Part shown: piece after piece, positions 26,801 to 37,021 of the stretch
Numbering within the stretch: the first letter of the stretch is position 1
How the letters are laid out: every line of letters starts with the position of its first letter
Source of the DNA: Plasmodium coatneyi
Taxonomy: Eukaryota; Apicomplexa; Aconoidasida; Haemosporida; Plasmodiidae
Direction: 5' to 3'
NCBI RefSeq assembly: GCF_001680005.1
Contig: NC_033569.1
Coordinates: 62,001-126,000, forward strand
DNA length: 64,000 bases
The notes under the pieces: generated by a model
Databases searched by the model: none
What the model was told of the DNA's origin: nothing
What the model saw: only the letters and a program-made list of their open reading frames with translations
Translations under genes and position numbers: made by a program

Positions 26801-28928
26801 AAATTTAGACACCTATTATCAGAAAATTGAAGATGCAACTGATTACAATATCGGTCCCACCTCAGACATATATATCCCTGGTGGAAGAAAAAGAAATCGA
26901 GTCATTTCAAACAACGATGTTGAGATGATAAGCAAAACGGTGCAGAATTATATTTATCTGGAAAAGTTTCTCGACAAAACTAACATACCATCTATCCCAT
27001 TTGGCGATTTTAACATCGCACGAGACGTAAATGGATTCAGCTTTAATTTCACCAACAGAGCTACGACGCCACCTTTTTATAAAGAAAATATTCTAGACCA
27101 ATTTGATATTATCGGAAAATCTATCATAGGAAAATATTACCAAAAGGTTAAGTGCTCTTTTGTTAACTACCCGTTCAATTTGTACTACTGGTTGGTCTTG
27201 AATCCGGGCAAACCTCGCATCGAAACGGTAGGAAATGTAGGCCTCATTAAGGAAGCAGATTTAATGTCCAAAACGGACGAAGAAAAAGCATTAGAACAGC
27301 AAAAGCTAGATGAACAACTAGTAGAGGATCTCTTTAAGGAAGAAGTGGAACCGGAGGAAGATGTTCTCGAAGGGGACGAAAATTGGGACGACACCACCGC
27401 ATCGGGAGCAGATATCACAGAGTCAGAATTTGAGGATGATTTTGTCCACGTTGGAAAGGGTTCGAAGCAGGATGAAGACTCCCTCTCCTATGTGAGTGCC
27501 GCGTCTGATTTGTCCACCGGGTCGTTCGAAAGCGTTGCTAGTGCAGCCTCCAAAGGGTCGACCACTACTGTTGGAAGTGCCTCCTCCAGGGCGTCCAACA
27601 CAACTCTTGGAAGTGCCACCTCCAGGGGATCCACCACTACACTTGGAAGTGCCTCATCCAGCAGAAGCACCATCCCAGGGTCGACAACATCGATGAACTT
27701 CCTACAAACGGACAGCAAAGAAGACGCCAATTGGAAGCGAGGAATTTTCCAAGCAACAAACGAATCAGAATCGAGAAAGAAGTCAAACCAAACAAACGAC
27801 CTAAGCTTCCTGCAAAGAAGTGAAATAAATCCACTCCCATTTGTCGACACCATGATACATCAAAGAAGTAACACGAGTAAAGAAAACTATGGGTATTTCA
27901 ACAGACCATACAACATGTATGTTAATAAGACAAACATATTTAGAAACTTCAGCGTGATAATGAAAATTGTGCATTCCATAATTTCGTTGAACAAATTTTC
28001 TGTTGTTTCTCCGGTGGAGGTAATCAAAAAGGGCCTCCATATTATGAAGATGAAAAATAAATTTTTAAAGAGCCACCATTTGAATCCATTTATCAACAAA
28101 ATGCTTCTCGACATTAACGATGTGGTGCAGAAGCTTAAATCAAGTAGCGAAAAAGGATTTATAGGATCCAGAACAGATATAATATCACTATACAGAATAG
28201 TAGAGTTCCAACTGTTCAATGAATTTGTAATTTACCCACCATTAAAAAGATTGACGGATAGGGAACTCCATTATGTGTTACAAGTCATTAACGAAGGTTA
28301 TGCTTTCCACATAATGAAGGTAAAGAACATGTTAAAGAGAGAACTTGTCGTGAAGGAAAAAATTGTGCGTCTTCTAAACAAATTTAAAGAGTACAGAGGT
28401 TTCTTTGACGATACAGCCGTAGATCGACTAGTACAGATGTTCCAGGAATCACTAGATTGTAAAGATATAAAATGTTTCGACCTCATCTTCAACAACTTCA
28501 TTACACATCGTTACAATAACATAATAATGCACGTAACCAACAGTAGTGAAACATTTAATGTACTAGGAGCAATATTTAAAAATGCTGAAGCCCTGGCGGA
28601 GGTACGCGTACAGGTACATGAAACATACATCGAACCATCCAGAAGACAAAATATGTATCAAAATTTTCAGCTAGAAAGTAATGTCGTTTTACACCCCAAA
28701 TTAACATATAACGAATTACTATTCAGTTCACTTGAGTTATCCAAAAAAATAGAACTATGGAATTCTATGTATACCTTATTTAACATAAGACATTTATATG
28801 TCAATATTGGTTACCTCCTCCTCGGTTTTAAATATCATATGAAGCGATCCCACAAAATTTTCCTTCACACTTTTAAGTTCCTTGGATGGCTCAGGAAGAA
28901 TAAAAGAGATGAAATATACATTCCATGA
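20897..28928 (+). CDS. RON3: rhoptry neck protein 3, eight exons
   Basis: RON3 is a large rhoptry protein released into the forming vacuole. In P. falciparum it is linked to ring-stage development, protein export and glucose uptake. Exons: 20897..21020, 21494..21661, 21823..21954, 22094..22216, 22386..22787, 22927..23174, 23346..24590 and 24726..28928. The phases agree throughout and the total is 6645 bp, or 2214 aa, close to the length I recall for the P. falciparum protein. Exon 1 encodes a signal peptide (KKYWFYISAFYLSFNIL). Hydrophobic stretches, possibly membrane-embedded, lie at about residues 261-296, 553-567 and 602-618. An acidic Ser/Thr-rich segment with degenerate 12-residue repeats lies near residues 1740-1805. 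The exon 2 donor (GTAGGG) and exon 4 donor (GTTAGG) are weak, so those borders are less certain. The identification rests on length, signal peptide, hydrophobic pattern, exon layout and gene neighbourhood. Confidence 0.85.
27504..27690 (+). repeat. degenerate 36-bp (12-aa) Ser/Thr/Gly repeats inside RON3
   Basis: Four or five imperfect units of the type A-S-x-x-(G/A)-S-x-T-T-x-G-S are encoded in tandem within RON3 exon 8. The underlying DNA is also repeated, with CACTAC and GGAAGTGCC blocks recurring. An acidic linker comes before it. Repeats of this kind usually expand and contract between strains and are poorly conserved between species. Confidence 0.7.
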
Positions 28929-30029
28929 GTTTGTACTAATGAATGTATAATGGTACCTTGCCAACGTGGAGGTGTGCTCTTACTCCATTTAATTTGTTCC
29001 GCGCGAAATTTTCATCACTGTTCATATTTTGTCAGTTTCTTTTTCAAACGTATGCTCGGTAGCAAAGCAGAATGCACGAGCTTTAATTACCTCTCTACAC
29101 TGCTACTAATTATGGGACACTCATTTTTCTTTTTTTGGTATCAGCATGACGGGAGTGGACGGCAGCACAGAAACGACTTTCCGCTTCGTTTTTTTTTAAT
29201 GTTTAATTTTTTAGATTTAAGCTTTTTTCGTTACCATTTTTTTTTTTTTTACATGCATCTATGTATACCGTTTCCCTTCCGATTAGCACTTCGCTCACGC
29301 TAATCGTCAACTCCATTTTCAATTACTTTATAAAAAAAGAAAAAGTCAATTTAGGTGACCCCCCACACGCACGTACTCCAGTGCAGCACTATGTATGCAA
29401 CATGCGTTTCCTACGTAGGCACATGTGTGATTCCCACACTTAATAAATCACCCTTTGAACAAATTTTCATGTACGATGCGATTAAAACTAATTTAGGATA
29501 ATTTTTTTTCCAAAATGGACTAGCAACATGTAGAGGTGCGTAGCTGAACCGTATTTTTCTCTTCCACTTCCTTTCACGTGAAGTACCCTGAAGAGGGGGG
29601 CACGAACAGAGGTGTCAATTTGGCCATGTGTACATACGCATTGAAATTGTAGTGGCTCCTTTGCGTTTTCTTTTCTCATTACGAAAAGTGGGTCTACCTC
29701 GTACCATATAATTAGTTCCCTACTCAGTGGTGACGTAATTACTGTGTACATGTATTTGCCAGAAATCATTTTGTCTTTGCGCACCCGATTTATTTTGCGC
29801 TAACTCGGTAAATAAATCAGATGATAGTCGCGGTTTCTAATTTTTTTTTTTTTTTTTTTTTTTTCTATGTAAAAATTATGTTTTTCTACCTGTTTGTTGG
29901 AATAATTAAAAGCCGTTTCAGCGTGAAAAATTATTGCAGATTTAAAATTTCAAATACCACGTGACCGTTGTTCATTTGTTGATCGTTTAGAAAAAAAAGT
30001 GACTTTTGCGTGACATTTTGGGTACATAC
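28929..30029. other. intergenic DNA, RON3 3' side
   Basis: No supported gene. It holds the presumed RON3 3' untranslated region, a poly(T) tract at about 29841-29864 and short chance ORFs. A tRNA gene follows. Confidence 0.5.
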
Positions 30030-30101
30030 GGTTTCGTAGTGTAGTGGTTAGCACTGAGGACTTTGAATCCTCCAACCCGGGTTCGAGTCCCGGCGAGACC
30101 T
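30030..30101 (+). tRNA. tRNA-Gln (anticodon TTG)
   Basis: The sequence folds into a full cloverleaf. The acceptor stem GGTTTCG pairs with CGAGACC (one G-T pair). The anticodon stem GAGGA/TCCTC closes a loop reading CTTTGAA, with anticodon TTG that decodes CAA. The T arm has the B-box sequence GTTCGAGTC, and the A box lies around TAGTGGTTAG. It ends in a five-T run that suits RNA polymerase III termination. No intron is needed. CCA is not encoded, as expected for a eukaryotic nuclear tRNA. Confidence 0.95.
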
Positions 30102-32054
30102 TTTTAAAAATTAAAAGAGCTAAAAAATATATAAAAATTAAGTAATTTTTTAGATAATAATTCGAAAAATTTTAATTTTTAAGAGGGGCTAAAAATTAAA
30201 GAAAATTAATAAATATATAACAAAATTTTAATATGCCCCCATCTACAGAAAATTTCTATTTATTGTATATAAATATAGCTGCTACTAAAAAATAATATTT
30301 AGAATTTCCTATCCAGAAATGGCAATAAATTTAGACCCCCTTAAAAGAAAAAATAATATATTTTTATTACTATGTTTTATAATGGATATTATATAGTTAC
30401 CATTTTTCCCTGAACAGCTCATTTTGCTATGTAGAAATAGAGACAATATTAACGTTGACTCTTGCGCAGCGATATTAGCAGCGCTATGGTATTTTGAGAA
30501 CTCTTCGAAGTAACTATAATAACTATAGCTTGTGCACACACAACAGTGGTCATTTTTGATCCTCACTAGTGACAAAGTGGAATACAGAAAGTGATGTAAC
30601 GTGATAAATCACAGAAATTACTCTTTTGTAACGTAGCATATACATATGTACCAAATTTATATTTACATGAAAAGTTTTTTTTTTCCTTTTTTTTAAATCC
30701 CCCACAGTTTTTAGTAGGACGCCGAAAAAAGCCTTTTTAAATTGCCATTCGTGAAATGAATAGTTCCTTTGGCGGGGTGGGCACCGTACAGTAAAAACTT
30801 CCAAATAGTGAAAGGTCATCCCTCGTGTGTGCGTTCAAACTGCATCAGTGAAATAAAGCACAACACATTGCAGTGATGCAGAATAAAATTTCCTCCCACC
30901 TTTAAGGTGGGTAAATGTAAACCTTGCTGCTTCCCCCCTGACCTTTTACAACTTATCATAATTTATTCACAAAAATGTCACTATTCCCAGATGGTACACA
31001 CACTTTCAGCGTGCCATTCGAAAAATGTAAGTGCACGCATATTTCGTAAAAAAGTGAAAGCCACCTTTTGTGGTGAATTATAAAGTGCGGAAATATACTT
31101 AACATGGTCAAAATATAACTCCGCATTTTTAGCTAGCTATTTTTCTCATGAATTATAAAATCAGGGAAAAAAAAAAAAAAAAAAAAGCGATGCGGTCTAT
31201 TCAAAGTCAGCTGATAAATATTTCCCATGTCTCTCGAAAGGCTGTTTGTTCTGGAGGCTAACAAAATGAGCTTAAGACAAAACTTGCATTTATTAATATA
31301 CATACATGGTGTAAAGAAAACGAACGTCCCCTAAAACAGCAATACACAGTCGCGTCATTAAATTAATGTACTGTACATGCGTATGGCTACCGAATAATGG
31401 GAATAGCAAATATATGCTTCCCTTTCTGCATACGTATCTTTCCTCCTATGATATTCCACCTAGCTGATGTATGAAATGTGCCCTTGTTTCCAAATACAAC
31501 AAAAGATACATCATTTTTCACAGTTTTTTTTTAACGTTCTCTTTTTCACCCATTTGTGTAAGTATTTTCCCATGTCATGGTTATCAAAAAATGACACAAT
31601 TCGGTAAATACAGAACGTGAGGGACAATCTTGTTATAATATTATCTGTTAAGTATCTCTTTGCGCAAGGTGAACATCGTCGTTATTGGCAAATGGTTATC
31701 ATTGAAGATGATATTAATGGCAATTTATTTCTTCCAATTTGAATAACAAAAGAAAAAATACCATAAAACGAGAAAAGAGGAAGATTACTGCAAATTGTTT
31801 TTCCACTTTTCCGTTATATTTATTTTACATTTCGCTATGCAACTGAAGAGCCAAAAATTTTCATTAAATGTACGGTATACAAACCTATACGTGGTGAATT
31901 AAGGGAAAAATGCCTTCAGGGGAAGACTTCTTATATTATAAAAATCTTAAAAATTCAATAATCTACAATAAATACAAAAGCAGTATTTTATTTTGTTTTT
32001 AAATCAACAATTTCTTTCTTTTGTGGCGAATAAGAAATTTTTTTCTTTAATTTG
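30102..32054. other. intergenic DNA between two tRNA genes
   Basis: About 2 kb, AT-rich, with a poly(A) tract near 31168-31186. The ORFs on either strand are short and have no recognisable features. I see no gene here. Confidence 0.5.
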
Positions 32055-32127
32055 TACGAGCACCGAGGATCGAACTCGGGATCTCCTGCGTGTTAGGCAG
32101 GCGTCATAGCCACTAGACCATGCTCGC
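32055..32127 (-). tRNA. tRNA-Val (anticodon AAC)
   Basis: Read on the minus strand, the acceptor stem GCGAGCA pairs with TGCTCGT (G-T at the first pair). The anticodon stem CCTGC/GCAGG closes the loop CTAACAC, with anticodon AAC (read as inosine-AC), which decodes GTT and GTC. The T arm contains GTTCGATCC (B box) and the D arm contains TGGTCTAGTGG (A box). The discriminator is A. Downstream there is only a TTT run, with no obvious run of four or more T within the next few dozen bases, so the pol III stop is weak or displaced. Confidence 0.95.
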
Positions 32128-33896
32128 TCCAAATGGATATTCCGAAAGAAAAGCCATCCGCTGTACAGTTCGCACTCTATCATAGTGCTTATACGCATTT
32201 TCTATAGCGTTAAAAAGTTCATCCCCCTTGGGGCCATTCCCGTAAAGAGCATTAAAACAACGGCAAAGTTGCTTTTCTTTTTTTTTTCTCAAGGAGAGAT
32301 AAATTCTTATTTCATTTTTCGTTTAAAAATGATAACCATTTTGGAGTAACCTATTGGTAAATAACATAACCACTGCATTTATGTATACAAATTAATAAAA
32401 GAAAAAAAAAAATCATCACGCGAAAATGTTTTCCTTATTTTAAGAATATCTGCATCATACACCCATGACATTGTATTGCTGAGAAAAGTGCAATTTGCCC
32501 CTCCATGACTTTTTCAATTCCAGCACGTTATTCATTTTCGTATACCGAATAGGGTAAAACTGACGGAAAAAGGATAAAAAAAAGAACAGCACCACTGTTT
32601 TAAAGCAAAAATGTGAAAAGCGGAGATGCTTGTTGTCTGTTCTTACCTACGACATCGCAAATAACATGGTCATGCAAAAATGCAACATCCATACGGTTCA
32701 ACATATCGCTGCGAAATGTGAATGATTAAATTGGTATTTACCGTTTTAAACGTCTTTCCTTAAGAAACACCCCGTTATGGACAGATTTAAGAAGGTCTGT
32801 CTGTGAAACCATGATGGATGAGAGCAAAGCTTTACCCCTCTACGATCATACGACGTTGCACGTTTATACATTATGCATATACAATTACATGCTTCGCTGA
32901 TTTATACTTTTGTGCTGAAGGACGGCATGTACAAAGGAATGGACCTATTAACAACCATACCATTTTTGTGTTTTCCTTTTATGAATTCCATCACTCTGTG
33001 GCACGCGAAGGTATCTAATTATGCAAACACATGTATGCATATATATATGTATGCATATATGTATATATGTATACATTTGCACCCTCTCACGGCGCGCAAC
33101 CCTCTGGTCTTCAATGCCAAACGAAGGCACACTCATCTTACAACTTGTTAATTCTGCCGTTCACGCGAGATGGCATATTTTAATATAGCTTCAAGATAGA
33201 TAATCGCACGGCTGCCTCCACGTTGCTACTTTCACTCCTGTCATGGTTTTAAAAAAAAAATTCACAACAACGAGGGGTCTTCTTACCCAACATATAAGTC
33301 CAAATTGCCACGTTGCAGCCCATTTGAAGGGGAAATAAGCTTCTCCCCCTAATTTAGGCATTTTCCTGTACACGAAAAATTTGGTACATAGCGGGATGGA
33401 CTTCAAAATATTCGCCCCTAAGTATACATATTTATAAAGAATATATGTTACATTTCTGCATGTTTACACTTCACGTGGGAGATTCTTCCTTTATGCCATT
33501 TTTATGTTCATTGCTGCGGGTTAATCGCTTCATTTTTTGTCCCTTTAACGGTTAACACAAAATGCTTGAAGAGATACAGCTTTCGTGTGTGCTTAAAAAA
33601 AAAAAAAAAAAAATAAACATGTACGCCGATACCTATATACATACTTCGCATGGGCAGCATATGCAAAATAACCATATAATTATCCATTTGCGTCCCACTT
33701 TTTTTTTTTCTTTTATAATTATTTTGAGGCTTTTCTTATATATTACCATAAAAATAAACGCGCGTACATATATATATATGTACACTTATATGTACTTGCC
33801 TCATGCATATGTACTACGCGAATGTACGTACTGCTGCATCCGCGCGTTTTAAAAAAGCCAACAGAAGAACGTTAATATATCCTGCAAAAATATAGG
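32128..33896. other. intergenic DNA upstream of the 681-aa protein
   Basis: No supported gene. It includes TATATG-rich stretches near 33030-33080 and 33765-33790 and poly(A) near 33596-33612. The last part is the presumed promoter and 5' leader of the next gene. Confidence 0.5.
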
Positions 33897-35942
33897 ATGA
33901 ACGAAACGTTTTTTAGTCAAAATGGAAGCGAATTGACGAGTGAATACAACATTACCGGGAAAGATGGTGACGCCCCCGCCGCGAAGGACGAACAGGCATT
34001 GCAGCATGTAGCAAGGAAGGGTGAAAATGAGGAGAATAAGAATGATGGTGAGAATCGCGGCGATGAGAACAACGACAAAGATAACTACGATGAAGAAAAC
34101 TACGACCTTTTACACATGCTCAATGAAATTAAAAAGGACATCCTATTCGAAAATGAAAAGCTGCAGCAAGAGAGCAGCAAAAATTTGCACATCGCTGAGG
34201 GGGAGGATGTTGACAAACCGGGCCACAACGCTGTCAACCAATCAACTAAGCAGCCCTCCAACCAAGACGACCACGCCAGCCAAACGAAAAACGCAATTAA
34301 TGACATCAATGTCATAGCGTTGGCAAAAGGTCAATACGGTGAGGAAGTAAAAGTCCCCAATACGAACGACAGTACCGAGGAGAACGCAAAGAAATTACCC
34401 AAGGAAGAACCCCAAGTGGAAGGGGAACCTTTGGAAAAGCAGTTAAACTGTAGCGATGCTCCAGTGAACAGTCCAGATGCTGCTCCAAATGAGCAGACTC
34501 AGGAAAATGTAAGCGGTAAGAAGGGCGCAGGAAGACCATGTAAAAAAACAAAAAATATTTCGAGTGATGCGAAAAGTACCCCCAGAAAAAGGAAGTTAAA
34601 AAATGGACCCAATGCAGACTACGCTGGGTTGCGAATGCATACGCTGCACCCTGCACATTTGGTCAATCTAGCCAGAGTTACCAAAACGAACAACCCCCTT
34701 ATAGATGACCAAATTGAATACCTAACGAATTGTGAATTCGTAAAACAGAACTATCTTAAGGGGATTGTAAAAAAGAACCCGAAAGTAAAAAGCGATAACA
34801 TTAATATAGACATTTGTTACTCAAGCAGGAGTGAAAAGTCCATTGATGAAAGTGAGGGAGAAGCCGAAGCAGAAGCAGACAGCTCCATAGACTCAATGGA
34901 AGAGTTCTATGAAAATATTTGCCAATCAGATATGCCGCTCGATTTTTATAAAAATTCCTTAAGTACCAAACAGGACGTGAAGGAAGTCCAACCAGAATAT
35001 TTTCTCAACACAGAAAATAACGTAACGGAGGAAATTCAAATTCTGAATAGATACATAAAAGACATGACAGAAGGTCAACAGAAAAATTCTTCCTCCATTG
35101 AGGTGGATAGCAAATTGGTTAATATTCTTTCCCTATCCTTTTTAACCTTTATTGACCATGTAATTTATGATTCCCATATTTATGCTTTGAAGAGTGAATT
35201 TACGCAAGGGGAACAAACAGACAAGGGAAAAAAAAACACTACTGATGGAGTTGCTACCACAAATGGGAACTCCCCAAAAGAGTGCCTAGATGGAGAAACG
35301 GCACGGGAAAAGACTGAAAAAATTAACATCGTTGCGGGGAACGCCCCTGGCAAAGATAACACAGAAATGTGTCCCCCGAAGCATAATTCGCTTAGCATGA
35401 ATAACACACAAGATGGTCAAAGTGAGGAGCCTCCTCGTGGTGTTGACTCATTAGATAATCCTGACCAATCGGTCAGAAATGAGACTGCCCCAAATGGTGG
35501 TGACAAAATGACCAACGAAATTATTTACACCCCGGAAGTAATCAATCTATGCCTAACCAATTTGTATAACCAGGAACTGGTAAACAAAATTATGAACGAG
35601 AAAATAAACGAAGAGAATTCCAACGGCGCACGCCTAGACAACTTGAAGGAGAGCGCCCCTAATACGAGCAAATTAATTCATAACCATACCATCGCACCTA
35701 CGGCACAGCCGGGCAAATCGGAAAAAACACATTTAAAAGAAAGTGCCAACGAGATGGACTCCAAAAGTGGAGGACTCCCCCAAAGCAAGGACTCCCTCCA
35801 GACGAACATAAATAACAAATTAAATAAACGACAAATTATAATCAACAAAATAAATGAAAGGATTAAAAGAAGAAGTGTCAGCAGTTTGCAGACTTGTGTG
35901 AACAGTAAGAAGTATTCACTGGATGATTTGTTCGAGTTTTAG
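33897..35942 (+). CDS. 681-aa conserved-type Plasmodium protein, unknown function
   Basis: A single uninterrupted exon from ATG at 33897 to TAG at 35940-35942. The first 200 residues are acidic and low-complexity (Asp, Glu, Asn, Lys). A basic patch follows around residues 202-235, containing GAGRPCKKTK and TPRKRKLKNG. This resembles an AT-hook or a nuclear localisation signal. The most protein-like, least repetitive parts are about residues 240-300, near HTLHPAHLVNLARVTKTNNP, and the segment around residues 330-440. The C terminus is a basic helix (INKINERIKRR) followed by a short acidic end. I do not recognise a domain. A nuclear or chromatin role is only an inference from the basic patch. 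ORFs on the opposite strand and other frames here are shadows. Confidence 0.75.
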   Translation: MNETFFSQNGSELTSEYNITGKDGDAPAAKDEQALQHVARKGENEENKNDGENRGDENNDKDNYDEENYDLLHMLNEIKKDILFENEKLQQESSKNLHIAEGEDVDKPGHNAVNQSTKQPSNQDDHASQTKNAINDINVIALAKGQYGEEVKVPNTNDSTEENAKKLPKEEPQVEGEPLEKQLNCSDAPVNSPDAAPNEQTQENVSGKKGAGRPCKKTKNISSDAKSTPRKRKLKNGPNADYAGLRMHTLHPAHLVNLARVTKTNNPLIDDQIEYLTNCEFVKQNYLKGIVKKNPKVKSDNINIDICYSSRSEKSIDESEGEAEAEADSSIDSMEEFYENICQSDMPLDFYKNSLSTKQDVKEVQPEYFLNTENNVTEEIQILNRYIKDMTEGQQKNSSSIEVDSKLVNILSLSFLTFIDHVIYDSHIYALKSEFTQGEQTDKGKKNTTDGVATTNGNSPKECLDGETAREKTEKINIVAGNAPGKDNTEMCPPKHNSLSMNNTQDGQSEEPPRGVDSLDNPDQSVRNETAPNGGDKMTNEIIYTPEVINLCLTNLYNQELVNKIMNEKINEENSNGARLDNLKESAPNTSKLIHNHTIAPTAQPGKSEKTHLKESANEMDSKSGGLPQSKDSLQTNINNKLNKRQIIINKINERIKRRSVSSLQTCVNSKKYSLDDLFEF

Positions 35943-36794
35943 TTTTTTTTTTTTTTTTTTTTTTTTTTGTCCCACCCGTGTTGTGTGCATTGTTTCCGAT
36001 ATCGTGCGTTGTTCCGTTATATGGACTCGCGCAGAGGCACATGCGAATACACAACCTTTTTTTTATGTCGTACCCTTTAGCATGTGCCATTCTATGCCTA
36101 CTTCTAACACACGTGCTCGTGTATATGCCTTTTTCCGGCAAAGTGTGTATTTTTGCAACCCCCGCCCCTTTTTTGTGTGAGCCGCGCCAACAAACGCGTA
36201 TGCACGGCTACATATACATACGTGTGTATGATGTGTCGATTTTTTTCCTGTCACATGCATTCCTTCACCCCATGTGTTCCATTCACCAATTTTAAATTAA
36301 CTCCAAATTCGTGCGAAACTCATTTTTCCGTATTTATAAAAATGCCTCTTATTAAGACTGCATTTGTGTGGATACTCAGTTAGAAATTACCGAATCATGA
36401 TTTTTTTGAAAAAAAAATTTTAACCCCCAAATAGTAGTGCGTCAAAGAGGAGAAAAGCGAATAATTGCATATTTCTGTTAAAGCAAAAAGGGAACGATTA
36501 ATTTTTTTTTTTTTTTTTTCGCATAAATGTTACCCGATTTGGGAGTTTCATTTCTCCGCCTTCCTTTTGCTCAAATTGGCAGATATACCATCTCTGCACA
36601 ATTCTGACGCAAAAGTGGTTTTTCCCATATGGTAAGGCGAATGCCAGTTGGGAAAACAACATATAGGCCACCCGTTATGGAATACCACCCACTCCCCTTC
36701 GGCCTTGGATTAACTTGCAAAAAAAGAACACTTTTACTTGGATAATCGACACAATACGAATTTTACACTTCCATGTAGAAAAGGACTGCACGCA
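35943..36794. other. intergenic DNA between the 681-aa gene and the TrpRS locus
   Basis: It starts with a poly(T) run at 35943-35968, just after the stop codon, and has a second at about 36502-36519. No supported coding sequence. The later part should hold the promoter for the 60-aa ORF and/or TrpRS. Confidence 0.5.
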
Positions 36795-36977
36795 ATGCCA
36801 ACCAATTCGCGGCAAGAAAACATCTTCCTAGAAAAAATGCCCCTTGAAATGTATAAAAAGTGGGTATACTTCATTTTGTACATATCCTTCTGGGCGGTGT
36901 TCTTTACCTTTTATTCCTTTTTAAAAAAAATGGCTGCCCCATTTGATTTCTTCGATGCGTTTTCGCAACACTCCTGA
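36795..36977 (+). CDS. 60-aa membrane micro-ORF directly upstream of TrpRS
   Basis: ATG at 36795, stop TGA at 36975-36977. The protein has a polar N terminus, one strong hydrophobic helix (WVYFILYISFWAVFFTFY), a short KK motif and an amphipathic end (PFDFFDAFSQHS). Its stop lies only 44 bp before the TrpRS start codon. That is far shorter than a normal Plasmodium intergenic gap. It may be a small gene of its own, an upstream ORF in the TrpRS mRNA, or half of a two-cistron transcript. The balanced composition and helix make pure chance less likely, but I cannot name a family. Confidence 0.4.
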   Translation: MPTNSRQENIFLEKMPLEMYKKWVYFILYISFWAVFFTFYSFLKKMAAPFDFFDAFSQHS

Positions 36978-37021
36978 GGTCAGATGTACGGGCACACGTG
37001 TTCCTATCGAAGGCATGCATA

